Shown: positions 1-10,266, numbered from the stretch's first letter. The stretch: 64,000 nucleotides of DNA from Hallella seregens ATCC 51272 (GCF_000518545.1 NZ_JADU01000021.1:1-64000), one strand, 5' to 3'. The notes: generated by a model not told the origin, from the sequence alone. Made by a program: numbers and translations.

Positions 1-83
1 GTAGGTGTCTTGCTACTCTGACACCTTAAATTGAAGTTTACACTGATCTTCTTAGCACTCTGTTGATCACCAAAATTGTCCAT
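1..83 (-). CDS. Probable tyrosine recombinase/integrase, N-terminus only (cut by window edge)
   Basis: An ATG at 83-81 on the minus strand opens a frame that stays open to the left edge, 27 codons. It is preceded by AAAGGTG at about 91-98, a plausible ribosome binding site. The visible peptide contains ISVNFNLRCQSSKTP, which resembles the first strand of the arm-type DNA-binding domain of Bacteroidota tyrosine recombinases (typically INFNLRxxxSKKPT). Only the start is in the window, so the catalytic R-H-R-Y residues cannot be checked. The AT-rich surroundings and the broken gene next door fit the end of a mobile element. It could also be another small protein with a chance match. Confidence 0.45.
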   Translation of the reverse strand, partial: MDNFGDQQSAKKISVNFNLRCQSSKTP

Positions 84-272
84 AATTATTCACCTTTAAA
101 GTGGTTCTTAAAAGTGGTGATTATTTCACATATTTCTTTACATACAGTTTTGCTAACTAATTGAATATCAGAATGTTTTAATATTTACAACTATTCCATA
201 GAATTATATGGCGAAAGCATGCGTAAGTTAAGGGCTAAGAAAAGCCAGAGTATCTAAAAGGGTAAAATAAAA
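84..272. other. AT-rich non-coding stretch
   Basis: This leader region between the recombinase start and the broken flavin reductase is much richer in A and T than the rest of the window. No credible gene or strong TAnnTTTG promoter is visible. Its composition suggests an origin different from the GC-rich chromosome. Confidence 0.5.
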
Positions 273-584
273 TTGACCCCTGCACCAGAACTTTACAAGG
301 GGCAATCATGTTGTGGCCAACAGGAGCAAATTCTACTTGGCCAAAGGGGGCAAAGCAGAGTGGCCTTTCCAACATACGAGGCCGATGGTTTTATCAACTT
401 TTTCTGTACTATCAAAAATACATACATCGAAGAAAAACTGCTTGACGACAAAGAAAGAATAGACTACAATCGCCTGAAGCCTGTACTATTTGAAATGCCC
501 ACACACAAATACTTGGCAACAGGAAAAATCTTAGGAGACAACGTAAAGATGGGCAAGGCCTATCAGTCACAAATGGAAAAATAA
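273..584 (+). pseudogene. Truncated flavin reductase family protein (C-terminal remnant)
   Basis: The last 65-70 codons (YEADGFINFF..., KPVLFEMPTHKYLATGKILG) look like the C-terminal end of the FMN-binding flavin reductase family of Bacteroidota. The first 30 or so codons are encoded by the tandem repeats at 297-366 and have no family resemblance. An intact member has roughly 160-200 residues, so the N-terminal FMN-binding part is missing. It ends 7 bp before the quinone-reductase-like gene at 592 and was probably its operon partner. Truncation by insertion or deletion next to the recombinase is inferred. It may be transcribed but is unlikely to be active. Confidence 0.6.
297..366 (+). repeat. 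Three tandem degenerate 23-24 bp repeats
   Basis: Units at 297-319, 320-343 and 344-366 share the pattern AAgGGGGCAA...TTGGCC: each starts with a purine-rich GGGGCAA-like block and ends with TGGCC. They lie across the 5' part of a broken reading frame. Multiple short terminal repeats of this kind are typical of some insertion sequence ends (for example the IS21 family), but no transposase is present, so a decayed element end is only an inference. Confidence 0.5.
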
Positions 585-591
585 ATAGAAT

Positions 592-1152
592 ATGAATGTT
601 TTAGTCATCTCAGGTCACAACGACTTAAAAAACTCAGTGGCAAATGCTGCCATCATCAAAGAAATCGAACGGCAACTGCCCGAAGTGGAAATGCGAAAGC
701 TGGACGAGCTCTATCCTGACTATCGGATAGACGTACCTGCAGAGCAAGCGGCTCTTCTCAAAGCCGACCTCATTGTATGGCAATTTCCATTCTATTGGTA
801 CACCATGCCGGCACTGATGAAAAAATGGCTCGATGAGGTCTTCCTGCATGGTTTTTCCCACGGCTCCAAAGGGGTACTGGGAGGCAAGAAGTTTCTCGTG
901 TCTTTCACTACAGGCGTACCAGCTGTGGCCTATACCGGAGAGGCTGATGCCATTGCTGACATCAATCGTCTGACAGAACTCTACTCGGCCACGGCCAAAC
1001 TATGTCGGCTCGACTATCAAGGCGCTATGTGGATCAACGGTGTGAGCTACACCTCCCGGCAGACACCCGAGGGCATAGAGCAGCAGCGACAGGAGGCTGT
1101 GGCATACGCCGGCAGACTGGTAGAGAGAATCAAGGAAATAATGAACCAATAA
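592..1152 (+). CDS. NAD(P)H-dependent FMN oxidoreductase, flavodoxin-like fold (quinone reductase/KefF-MdaB type)
   Basis: This 186-aa protein begins MNVLVISGH, the first beta strand and phosphate loop of the Flavodoxin_2 fold. It carries the family segment WQFPFYWYTMPALMKKW at about residues 63-79, which forms the flavin and quinone site. Members transfer two electrons from NAD(P)H to quinones or other electrophiles in the cytoplasm. It follows the flavin reductase remnant by 7 bp and precedes the SDR gene by 3 bp, so the three were probably co-transcribed. Length is normal and no defect is visible. The true substrate cannot be read from the sequence. Confidence 0.85.
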   Translation: MNVLVISGHNDLKNSVANAAIIKEIERQLPEVEMRKLDELYPDYRIDVPAEQAALLKADLIVWQFPFYWYTMPALMKKWLDEVFLHGFSHGSKGVLGGKKFLVSFTTGVPAVAYTGEADAIADINRLTELYSATAKLCRLDYQGAMWINGVSYTSRQTPEGIEQQRQEAVAYAGRLVERIKEIMNQ

Positions 1153-1155
1153 AAC

Positions 1156-1911
1156 ATGAAGACTATGTATAATTTAGAGAACAAAGTGGCCATCGTGACT
1201 GGTGGCGGATCGGGTATCGGACAGACTATTGCCTTGCGTCTTGCCGACGAAGGTGCCCACGTGGTGATTATCGGCAGAACGGAAAAATCGTTGAAGGAGA
1301 CGGCGGAGAAACATGAAAACATCAGCTATGTAGTGGCCGACATCACCAAGACTGCCGACCTTGAAAGGCTCTTCTCTGAGGTAAAAGTTAAGTTTGGCCG
1401 TCTGGACATACTTGTCAACAATGCCGGCGTGGCTCCCGTCACACCGCTTGAAAGCCTGAAAATGGAGGAATACGACAATACTTTCAACATCAATGTGCGC
1501 GGCATCGTAGATGCAGGCAGACAGGCTCTCCCCTTGTTGAAAGCAAGCCACGGAACAATCATCAACATATCCTCGTCGGTCAGTCTGCGTCCCATGGCCA
1601 ACATGTCGGTCTACTCGGCAAGCAAGGCCGCTGTCTCAGTCATCACGAAAGCGTGGGCCCGTGAGTTTTCCAAAGAGGGTATTCGCGTCAATGCCATCAA
1701 CGTAGGCCCCATTTGGACACCTATCTACGAGAAAACAGATTTGGATCCCGAAGCAGCCAAGAAGCACATCGAAACCGTACAGGCACTTATTCCGATGGGG
1801 CGTTTCGGCAAACCGGAGAAGATTGCCGCAGCCGTTGCATTTCTTGCATCCGATGAGGCCAGCTTCGTGAGCGGTTCTGAATTTGCCGTAGACGGCGGAT
1901 TCACAGCCTGA
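1156..1911 (+). CDS. Short-chain dehydrogenase/reductase (SDR) family oxidoreductase
   Basis: This is a classical 251-aa SDR with a Rossmann nucleotide site TGGGSGIG (residues 15-22), the NNAG motif (88-91), a catalytic serine in INISSS (about 139-141) and YSASK with Tyr153 and Lys157. The C-terminal FVSGSEFAVDGGFTA is typical of the subgroup that includes FabG-like and glucose-dehydrogenase-like enzymes. It uses NAD(P)H to reduce a carbonyl or the reverse; the substrate is unknown. An internal ATG at 1165 (MYNLENK) gives the more usual SDR N-terminus and is an alternative start. The gene sits 3 bp after the quinone-reductase-like gene, in a small redox operon. Confidence 0.88.
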   Translation: MKTMYNLENKVAIVTGGGSGIGQTIALRLADEGAHVVIIGRTEKSLKETAEKHENISYVVADITKTADLERLFSEVKVKFGRLDILVNNAGVAPVTPLESLKMEEYDNTFNINVRGIVDAGRQALPLLKASHGTIINISSSVSLRPMANMSVYSASKAAVSVITKAWAREFSKEGIRVNAINVGPIWTPIYEKTDLDPEAAKKHIETVQALIPMGRFGKPEKIAAAVAFLASDEASFVSGSEFAVDGGFTA

Positions 1912-1936
1912 TGTTTAACCGTTAAACGAAGAAACA

Positions 1937-2215
1937 ATGTTTATTGTAGATGCAAAAGTAACACCGGGTGAGCAGACGCGGTCGCTCATCAGCGTGCATG
2001 AAGAGTTTCTCAACAAGAAGTTTGATGAAGGAATATTCGTGATGTTCGGCTTGAACAAGACCTTGGAGTGGCATGGCACCATCATCGCCAAAGCCGAAAG
2101 TCTGGAAACGCTTCAGGAGCATCTCGCCGAAGACCCGTTATTGAAAGCTGGTTGCGTAGAATATTCCATACAGGAGTTTCATGCGGCAAGAATCGCAGAA
2201 CACATTACGGAATAG
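1937..2215 (+). CDS. YciI-like (YCII-related) protein
   Basis: This small 92-aa protein resembles the YciI/ferredoxin-like alpha-beta family: MFIVDAKVTPGEQTRSLISVHEEFL at the start and a WHGTIIAKAES strand in the middle. Family members are dimeric, often carry a His-Asp pair and are enzymes or accessory factors of mostly unknown role. A histidine is present at residue 21. It lies 25 bp after the SDR gene and closes this plus-strand cluster, meeting the ECF sigma gene tail to tail with a 26-bp gap and no clear terminator. Confidence 0.7.
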   Translation: MFIVDAKVTPGEQTRSLISVHEEFLNKKFDEGIFVMFGLNKTLEWHGTIIAKAESLETLQEHLAEDPLLKAGCVEYSIQEFHAARIAEHITE

Positions 2216-2241
2216 CCCGGAGCACATGGGCGTTTCAAATA

Positions 2242-2757
2242 TTATATGCCATATTGGTCCAAACCTTGAAACTTCTGCTTGATGGTTTGCCGTCCGCGGA
2301 AGATGTTCACTTTCACCTGCTCCTCGGTAATACCCAGAATGATGGCAATGTCTTTGTAGCTTTTTCCCTCGAAGTCGCGTAGCTGAATGCAGCTGCGCTG
2401 CTTCTCGGGCAGGGCGTCCACGAGTTGCCGCACAATGGCCAGCTGGTCGTGTTCTATGGTGTGTTCCGAGGGAGTGGGCATGTTGGAGGGCTGTTCGGCC
2501 TGCCCTTCGTCCAGCGTGGCGTTGCGGTTGCCGTGCCGTTTGATGCTGTCCAGCGAGAGATTGCGGCACACCGTGAAGCAAAACGCCTCCATGTTGTCTA
2601 TCTTGTCCCAGCTTTCGCGTCGGTTCCACACCTTGATGAGCGTTTCCTGCACGATGTCTTCGGCCTCGGCACTGTTGAGCGTGATACGCAGCGCGAGGCG
2701 ATAGAGCTGATTTTTCAGCGGCAGGATGTCGGTGTGGAAACGATTTTGATACATCAT
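2242..2757 (-). CDS. RNA polymerase ECF-type sigma-70 factor
   Basis: This 171-aa protein has sigma region 2 at about residues 10-75 (AEAEDIVQETLIKVW and CRNLSLDSIKR) and region 4 at about 115-165 (LPEKQRSCIQLRDFEGKSY then ITEEQVKVNIFRGR, the helix-turn-helix for the -35 box). It would redirect RNA polymerase to a small regulon. Its start overlaps the argB stop by 4 bp (ATGA), so the two are translationally coupled. ECF factors are usually followed by an anti-sigma gene; here the next gene is a converging YciI-like gene and no anti-sigma protein is present. Confidence 0.93.
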   Translation of the reverse strand: MMYQNRFHTDILPLKNQLYRLALRITLNSAEAEDIVQETLIKVWNRRESWDKIDNMEAFCFTVCRNLSLDSIKRHGNRNATLDEGQAEQPSNMPTPSEHTIEHDQLAIVRQLVDALPEKQRSCIQLRDFEGKSYKDIAIILGITEEQVKVNIFRGRQTIKQKFQGLDQYGI

Positions 2758-3575
2758 GGTTGTGGCATTCGGGTACGGATCACCGTGCCGTGCCGTCCGT
2801 CTATGGCTGTGGCGAGGGTGATGATGACACGCCCCACACCGGCCTCTACGGCCTGCAGCGCATTCTCTATCTTGGGAATCATGCCACCCGAAATGGTGCC
2901 GTCGGCCCGATAGCGTACAAAGTCGGTCCGGGTAATCACGGGGATAACGCTGCCGTCGTCCTCGGGATTGGCCAGCACGCCAGGCTTCTCGAAGCTGTAT
3001 ATCAGCGTCACGTCATACTGGCCAGCCAAGGCCTTGGCCGTCTCTGCGGCAATGGTGTCGGCGTTGGTGTTGAGCATGTGTCCTTGTCCGTCGTGTGTCA
3101 GCGGGGCCATCACGGGCGTCACCCCGCGCCCGATAAGGGTTGCAAGGGCAGGCCCGTCCACATGGTCTACGTCGCCTACGAAGCCATAGTCAACCACAAT
3201 CGGTGTGCCACCATCAGTAGCAGGGGTGGAGACAGGTGCCCGCTTGTGGCTGCGTATCACACCCATGTCTGCCCCTGTGAGGCCCAGGGCGTTGATGCCG
3301 TTGGCCTGGAGTCTGGCCACGAGGTTCTTGTTCACCAGTCCGCCGTACACCATGGTTACCACCTCGAGCATTTGCCGGTCGGTGATGCGTCGGCCGCCCA
3401 CCATCCGGCTCTCGATGCCCAGTGCGGCTGCAACCTTGGTGGCGCGTCTGCCCCCGCCGTGCACCAGCAGCTTGTTGCCGGATATGGCGGCGAAGTCCTG
3501 CAACAGTTGGTTCAGGCGTTCCTCATCTTCTACAATGGCTCCGCCCACTTTCACGATAGTCAGTTGTTCTTTCAT
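2754..3575 (-). CDS. argB: Acetylglutamate kinase (amino acid kinase family)
   Basis: This 273-aa cytoplasmic enzyme phosphorylates the gamma-carboxyl of N-acyl-glutamate, the second step of arginine synthesis. Visible motifs are KVGGAIVEDEE at residues 9-19 (ATP site) and LVHGGGRRATKVAAALG at about 37-53, then GGRRITD for the acylglutamate site. In Bacteroides the pathway is known to run on succinylated intermediates, so N-succinylglutamate may be the real substrate here (inference). It lies between speA upstream and the ECF sigma gene, which it overlaps by 4 bp. Placement next to arginine decarboxylase links arginine supply to polyamine synthesis. Confidence 0.93.
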   Translation of the reverse strand: MKEQLTIVKVGGAIVEDEERLNQLLQDFAAISGNKLLVHGGGRRATKVAAALGIESRMVGGRRITDRQMLEVVTMVYGGLVNKNLVARLQANGINALGLTGADMGVIRSHKRAPVSTPATDGGTPIVVDYGFVGDVDHVDGPALATLIGRGVTPVMAPLTHDGQGHMLNTNADTIAAETAKALAGQYDVTLIYSFEKPGVLANPEDDGSVIPVITRTDFVRYRADGTISGGMIPKIENALQAVEAGVGRVIITLATAIDGRHGTVIRTRMPQP

Positions 3576-3728
3576 TCTTTTCGTCAGGAGTTATGGAGTT
3601 AAGGAATTATGGCTTACCTTGCTCGCCGGAGTAAAGACAAATGCCTGTTGGAGTCACATTCTTTCTTCTTTACTGCTATATTCCAGGGTGGCGTTGTACC
3701 CCTCCTGTTGGGGTGGCGGGGGAGAACT

Positions 3729-5621
<1,893 letters not shown>

Positions 5622-5709
5622 TGTTGCGTGTAAAAGAGAATAAGCGTAAAAAAGTAAAAGGGTAAAAGAGAAACTGCGGGGGAAGCACTCGGGAAGACAT
5701 AGGGGAGCA

Positions 5710-6318
5710 TTAGCGCAGCCCCAGCGTCTCTTTCAGCTTGTCCACCGTGATTTTGATTTTGTCGTAGTTGTCCATCAGGGTCACGTCGAGGGTATGCCGG
5801 GCCTGTACATAGTAGGCTTCGCGTTGCCCGAGCTGCTCATGGATGAAAGTCTGCACCTCTTCGGGTGTCTTGTTGAGCAGCAGGGGGCGCACGGTCTTTC
5901 CCATTTTCAGATGGCGGTAAAGCACTTCCGGCGTACACTTCAGGTAGACCGACTCGCCCTGGCGGTTGATGTAGTCCATGTTGTCGAAGAAACACGGTGT
6001 GCCGCCCCCGCAGCTGATGACCACGTTCTCGAACTCGGCCACCTCGTGCAGCATGTTGTGTTCTATCTGTCGGAACCTTTCCTCGCCCTGCTCGTCAAAG
6101 ATTTGCCTCACGCTCTTGCGCATGCGGCTCTCGATGTACCAGTCCAAGTCGTAGAAAGGCATGCGCAGGTCGGCGGCCAAGGCCTTGCCCACGGTGGTCT
6201 TTCCCGACCCCATGTAGCCGATGAGAATGATGCGAAAGCCTCTCTCCACCCCTCCGGGCGAGGGTGTTCCGGCACTGGTGGATGGCGGGTCGGCCGCGTC
6301 TTTCGTTAACTTTTCCAT
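5710..6318 (-). CDS. aroK: Shikimate kinase
   Basis: This enzyme phosphorylates shikimate to shikimate 3-phosphate in aromatic amino acid synthesis. The Walker A loop GYMGSGKTTVGKAL lies at about residues 34-47, DLDWYIE supplies the shikimate and Mg contacts, and CGGGTP follows at about 102-107. At 202 aa it is longer than the usual 170-180 because of about 26 N-terminal residues rich in Pro, Ser and Gly with no family match. No other ATG precedes the P-loop, so the true start may be a non-ATG codon nearer the first beta strand. It sits 90 bp after topA. Confidence 0.92.
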   Translation of the reverse strand: MEKLTKDAADPPSTSAGTPSPGGVERGFRIILIGYMGSGKTTVGKALAADLRMPFYDLDWYIESRMRKSVRQIFDEQGEERFRQIEHNMLHEVAEFENVVISCGGGTPCFFDNMDYINRQGESVYLKCTPEVLYRHLKMGKTVRPLLLNKTPEEVQTFIHEQLGQREAYYVQARHTLDVTLMDNYDKIKITVDKLKETLGLR

Positions 6319-6356
6319 GGTTTAAAGCGGATGTGCAAGGCCTTTCGGCCGAGTTT

Positions 6357-6409
6357 GACGCTCCCGGGCGGGCTACCCGCCCCTCTTGAGGCGAGGCCTG
6401 GGGAGCGTC
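6357..6409. repeat. GC-rich branched palindrome at the topA 3' end
   Basis: GACGCTCCC (6357-6365) pairs with GGGAGCGTC (6401-6409), which includes the first base of the topA stop codon. Inside, GGGCGGG (6366-6372) pairs with CCCGCCC (6376-6382), with a further small CTC/GAG arm. No run of T follows on either strand, so it is not a standard terminator. It may slow 3' exonucleases or modulate read-through into aroK. Confidence 0.55.
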
Positions 6410-8748
6410 TACTTCCTTGTCCTCCTCGTCTTGGCCTTGGGCTCCGGGGCATTTTTCACGATGTCCATGCACTCCTCGAAGCTCAGGTCGGCGGCCAAGG
6501 CGCGTTCGTGCAGCTTCTTGTCTATGCGGTAGTTCTTGCCGTCGTAGGCGATGTAGGGGCCGAAGCGGCCTTTCAGCAGTTCCAGTTTCGGGTCTTCCTC
6601 ATAGGTCTTGATGTGCCGTTCTTTCTCCTGTTTGCGCTTCTCCTCGATGAGGGCCACAGCCGTGTCGAGGGTGATGGTCATGGGGTCTTCGGTCTTGGGC
6701 AGCGACACATACTTCTTGTTGTGCAGCACGTAGGGGCCGAAGCGTCCGGCACCGATGGTCACGGCGCCCCCCTCGAACTCGCCAATCTTCCGGGGCAGCT
6801 TGAACAGTTCCAGGGCCTCGTCCAGCGAAATGGTCTCGATGCTCTTGTCTTTGGGCATCTGGGCAAAGAGGGGTTTCTCCTCGTCGTCGGCCGAACCTAT
6901 CTGCACCACGGGGCCGAAGCGCCCTATCTTCACAAACACAGGCCTGCCCGTCTTGGGGTCCCGGCCCAGTTCGCGCTCGCCGGCCTTGTGCTCCGAACGG
7001 GCTTTCATCACCGAGTCTACCGTGGGCTCGAAGTCCCGATCGAACTTGCTCATCATCTTTCCCCACTCTTCCTTGCCCTCGGCAATGCGGTCAAACTGGC
7101 TCTCCACCTTGGCCGTGAAGTTGTAATCCATGATGTCGGGGAAGTTTTGCAGCAGGAAATCGTTCACCACGATACCGATGTCGGTGGGCAGCAACTTGCC
7201 TTTTTCCGAGCCGGCCATCTCTTTTCTCTTGCGTGGCGTTATGAGATTGCCCTGCAGGGTGTCGATGACATAGTAGCGTTCGGTGCCGCTCTTGTCGCCT
7301 TTCTGCACGTACTCGCGCTGCTGGATGGTAGAGATGGTGGGGGCGTAGGTCGACGGGCGGCCGATGCCCAGCTCCTCGAGCTTGCGCACGAGGCTGGCCT
7401 CCGTGTAGCGCAGCGGGCCCTGCGAGAAACGTTCGGTCGAGCTAATCTCCCGACGTTCCAGCCGGTCGTTGGTTTTCAAGGCCGGCAGCAGGTGGGTCTC
7501 CTCCTGGTTGTTGTCCTCGTCGTCGGTCGATTCGCGGTACACTTTCAGGAATCCATCGAAGACCACCACCTCACCGTTGGCCACGAATTTCTCGTCAGTG
7601 CCGTTCACGTCGATGGTCACCGTGGTCTTCTCTATCTGTGCATCGGCCATCTGCGAGGCGATGGTGCGCTTCCAGATGAGGTCGTAGAGCCGGCGTTCCT
7701 GGGCAGTCCACTCCTGCCCGGCCTCGTGCATGAAGGTGGGGCGGATGGCTTCGTGTGCCTCCTGTGCGCCTTTGGAGTGGGTCTGGTAGTTGCGGGGCTT
7801 GCTGTAGTTTTCGCCGTAGGTCTTCACAATCTCCTCCTTGCTGGCGTTGATGGCCAGCCCCGAGAGGTTCACACTGTCGGTACGCATGTAGGTGATGCGG
7901 CCGCTCTCGTACAGGCGCTGGGCAACCATCATGGTCTGGCTCACGGTGAAGCCCAACTTGCGGGCGGCCTCCTGCTGCAGGGTCGAGGTGGTGAAAGGGG
8001 GTGCGGGGGTGCGTTTCAGCGGCTTCTTCACGATGTTGCCCACCACGAAGGTGGCGTCCTTGCACTTCTCCAGAAAGGCCAGAGCCTCCTCGTGGGTGTT
8101 GAAGCGCTTGTCCAGTTCAGCCTTCACCTCGCTCTTGCTGCCGTCGGCATTGGTCACGGCGAAGATGCCGTTCACGCGGTAGTAGGGCTCGGTCTGGAAA
8201 GCTTGTATCTCGCGTTCGCGCTCCACGATGAGCCTCACGGCCACGCTCTGCACGCGTCCGGCCGAGAGGGCGGGCTTCACCTTGCGCCAGAGCACCGGCG
8301 AGAGCTTGAAGCCCACGAGCCGGTCGAGTACGCGGCGGGCCTGCTGGGCGTTCACCAGGTTCATGTCCAGGTGGCGCGGATGTTGTATGGCCTCCAGGAT
8401 GGCAGGCTTGGTAATCTCGTGGAAGACGATGCGCGAGGTCTTGGTCTCGTCCAGTCCGAGCACCTCGCAAAGGTGCCAACTGATGGCCTCTCCCTCGCGG
8501 TCTTCATCGGATGCGAGCCAAATCTTGCTGGCAGCCTTGGCATTTTTCTTCAGTTCGCTGACGATTTTCTTCTTCTCTTCCGGAATCTCATAGTCGGGTT
8601 CCAGTGTGTTTTCATCTATGCTGAGCTCCTTCTTCTTCAAGTCGCGGATGTGTCCATACGAGGACATTACCTTGAAATCCTTGCCGAGAAACTTCTCAAT
8701 GGTCTTGGCTTTTGCGGGGCTCTCTACGATCACCAGATTGTCTTGCAT
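6409..8748 (-). CDS. topA: DNA topoisomerase I (type IA)
   Basis: This 779-aa enzyme relaxes negative supercoils. The Toprim domain opens the protein (MQDNLVIVESPAKAKTIEKF, then LASDEDREGEAISWHL), and the active-site tyrosine lies in YMRTDSVNLS at about residue 300. The C-terminus carries three repeats built on GRFGP (for example GRFGPYVLHN), the zinc-free topo C-terminal repeat type. The start at 8748 is chosen over an upstream in-frame ATG at 8778 because AGGAG lies just before it and because a TACTTTTG -7 box at 8776-8783 would put the transcript start after 8778. It heads the topA-aroK-speA-argB-sigma run. Confidence 0.95.
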   Translation of the reverse strand: MQDNLVIVESPAKAKTIEKFLGKDFKVMSSYGHIRDLKKKELSIDENTLEPDYEIPEEKKKIVSELKKNAKAASKIWLASDEDREGEAISWHLCEVLGLDETKTSRIVFHEITKPAILEAIQHPRHLDMNLVNAQQARRVLDRLVGFKLSPVLWRKVKPALSAGRVQSVAVRLIVEREREIQAFQTEPYYRVNGIFAVTNADGSKSEVKAELDKRFNTHEEALAFLEKCKDATFVVGNIVKKPLKRTPAPPFTTSTLQQEAARKLGFTVSQTMMVAQRLYESGRITYMRTDSVNLSGLAINASKEEIVKTYGENYSKPRNYQTHSKGAQEAHEAIRPTFMHEAGQEWTAQERRLYDLIWKRTIASQMADAQIEKTTVTIDVNGTDEKFVANGEVVVFDGFLKVYRESTDDEDNNQEETHLLPALKTNDRLERREISSTERFSQGPLRYTEASLVRKLEELGIGRPSTYAPTISTIQQREYVQKGDKSGTERYYVIDTLQGNLITPRKRKEMAGSEKGKLLPTDIGIVVNDFLLQNFPDIMDYNFTAKVESQFDRIAEGKEEWGKMMSKFDRDFEPTVDSVMKARSEHKAGERELGRDPKTGRPVFVKIGRFGPVVQIGSADDEEKPLFAQMPKDKSIETISLDEALELFKLPRKIGEFEGGAVTIGAGRFGPYVLHNKKYVSLPKTEDPMTITLDTAVALIEEKRKQEKERHIKTYEEDPKLELLKGRFGPYIAYDGKNYRIDKKLHERALAADLSFEECMDIVKNAPEPKAKTRRTRK

Positions 8749-8775
8749 ATCTCCTGTTTGTGATTTAACGGTTGG

Positions 8776-8783
8776 CAAAAGTA
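8776..8783 (-). promoter_or_regulatory. Bacteroidota -7 box for topA
   Basis: TACTTTTG on the minus strand fits the TAnnTTTG -7 consensus and lies about 28 bp upstream of the chosen topA start. No good TTTG -33 box is seen at the expected 19-21 bp. Confidence 0.5.
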
Positions 8784-8869
8784 ATTAAAACTTTCGCTTG
8801 CACCTTATTATATAGAGATTAATTTAGTTTTTTTAATAGATGGGGTGGCGGAGGCGGAGGACAGAACAA

Positions 8870-9489
8870 CGGCTGGTTTTAGACATAACAACGGTTATTT
8901 TTAGACATAACAACATATTAAACATATGGCTGGCGCGGTGGGTTTAAAGACATAGTAACAAAATAACATGTGGCTGACGCGGTGAATTTTTAACCTAAAA
9001 ACAGGGCAGCCGGAGGACCATGCCACGGGAAAGGATATTGGCATAGGGGGCGGCCGGTGCAGAGGCTGGCCCGTTTGGAATAAGCGTTTAGGGTGGCTGG
9101 AAACGCCGGCACGGGAGCATCGTCATGTCATGACACCGTTTTCGCGATGCGTTTACGGTGAAATCACGACGCGTTTACGCCGTTGCCGCAATGCGTTTGC
9201 GACGTAATCACAACGCATGTACACCGTGGTTGCGACGCATGTACATCGTATTCCAAACATGATTCGTGTTGAACGTTTGTTCCAAACGTAGGGGCCGGCG
9301 CAGAGGTCGGGCCCTATGTCAAACCCCTTTCCTGCGGCATGGTCCTCCGGCTGCCCTGTTTTTAGGTTAAAATTCACCGCGTCAGCCACATGTTATTTTG
9401 TTACTATGTCTTTAAACCCACCGCGCCAGCCATATGTTTAATATGTTGTTATGTCTAAAAATAACCGTTGTTCTGTCTAAAGCCAGCCG
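8870..9489. repeat. Long inverted repeat element with about 165-bp arms
   Basis: The left arm (8870-9034) and right arm (9326-9489) are near-perfect reverse complements, with only a few mismatches and one T-run length difference. Each arm contains the boxes TTTTAGACATAACAACAT, CATATGGCTGGCGCGGTG, AAAGACATAGTAACAAAA and GGGCAGCCGGAGGACCATG. The 291-bp centre (9035-9325) has no gene; it holds GCGTTTACGCCGT-like repeats and a GTAGGGGCCGGC hairpin. The element fills the gap between divergent topA and the DUF417 gene. Shorter relatives occur at 39615-39792 and 42903-43012. Possible identities are a MITE-like transposable element, an invertible segment or a structured regulatory region. Confidence 0.85.
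9272..9326 (+). repeat. GTAGGGGCCGGC hairpin repeat, copy A
   Basis: This segment runs from AACGTTTGTTCCAAAC through GTAGGGGCCGGCGCAGAGG to TCAAACCC. It matches 59706-59760 over about 55 bp. The GTAGGGGCCGGC and GGCCGGCCCCTAC halves can pair, less perfectly here than in copy B. Confidence 0.75.
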
Positions 9490-9558
9490 GTGTTCCGTCC
9501 GTCACGGGTAGTATGTCTACCACGAACGGGGTATATTTTGAAATAATTACAGGGAAGC

Positions 9559-9590
9559 TTTGTCGTTGAAAGAAAAACTGTTTACCTTTG
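9559..9590 (+). promoter_or_regulatory. Promoter of the DUF417 gene
   Basis: TTTG at 9559-9562, a 20-bp spacer and TACCTTTG at 9583-9590 form a full match to the Bacteroidota sigma-ABfr promoter. The gene starts 64 bp downstream. Confidence 0.8.
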
Positions 9591-9654
9591 CATCCGCAAG
9601 ACCTGGCGAGTGGATGCCGGGTTCTGTCAAGTTTCATTTCTTTAAACTCAAACG

Positions 9655-10248
9655 ATGATTAAGCAAATAACAGCACTGGTGGATGGGCTGTTGCACCTCT
9701 CCGCCTCTTTGAAAGGTTTCGGCGTTCACCTGATTCGTGTCGCCATTTTCATTATTTTCGTATGGATTGGAGGCCTCAAGTTCTTCAACTACGAGGCCGA
9801 GGGCATCGTGCCTTTTGTGGCCAACAGCCCTTTCATGAGCTTCTTTTATGCCAAGGAGGCGCCCGAATACAAGGACTACAAGCTCAAGGAGGGCGAGTTT
9901 GACGCCCGTAAACACCAGTGGCATGAGGAGAACAACACCTACGTCTTTTCCAAGGGCCTCGGCATTCTTATCATGACTTTCGGTGTGCTTACGCTGTTGG
10001 GCATCGTGTGGCCCAAGGTGGGCTTCGTGGGAGCAGGGCTTGTCTTTCTCATGACCATCGGCACCCTCTCGTTCCTGGTCACTACGCCCGAGGTCTGGGT
10101 GCCCGATTTAGGCAGTGGCGAGCACGGCTTCCCCCTGCTCACCGGAGCCGGCCGTCTGGTCATCAAAGACGTGTGCATCCTGGCGGGTGCCGTGGTAGTG
10201 GCTGCCGATTGCGCCCAGCGCATCCTGGCCCGCCGCCGTGAAGACTGA
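9655..10248 (+). CDS. DUF417 (YkgB/RclC-like) inner-membrane protein
   Basis: This 197-aa protein has about four hydrophobic segments (near residues 20-38, 98-118, 122-140 and 165-182) and the family opening (LIRVAIFIIFVWIGGLKFFNYEAEGIVP, in part) in which Trp, Gly and Lys are conserved. The family includes E. coli YkgB/RclC, an inner-membrane protein of the reactive chlorine response, but a molecular activity is not established. It has its own strong promoter at 9559-9590 and converges on the Nudix gene with an 18-bp gap. Confidence 0.8.
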   Translation: MIKQITALVDGLLHLSASLKGFGVHLIRVAIFIIFVWIGGLKFFNYEAEGIVPFVANSPFMSFFYAKEAPEYKDYKLKEGEFDARKHQWHEENNTYVFSKGLGILIMTFGVLTLLGIVWPKVGFVGAGLVFLMTIGTLSFLVTTPEVWVPDLGSGEHGFPLLTGAGRLVIKDVCILAGAVVVAADCAQRILARRRED

Positions 10249-10266
10249 TTCAGAGAAGACTTTTGG

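Noticed and set aside
6331..8763. 810-codon open frame antisense to topA
   Set aside because: It mirrors topA in a GC-rich frame, has His/Gly/Val-rich shadow composition and no domain; the same holds for long antisense frames at 12508-14490, 15781-17877, 23855-26239, 30420-32744 and 3609-4958.
9153..9389. 78-codon frame in the centre of the large inverted repeat
   Set aside because: It spans repeat units and part of the right arm, has no ribosome binding site and no family resemblance.
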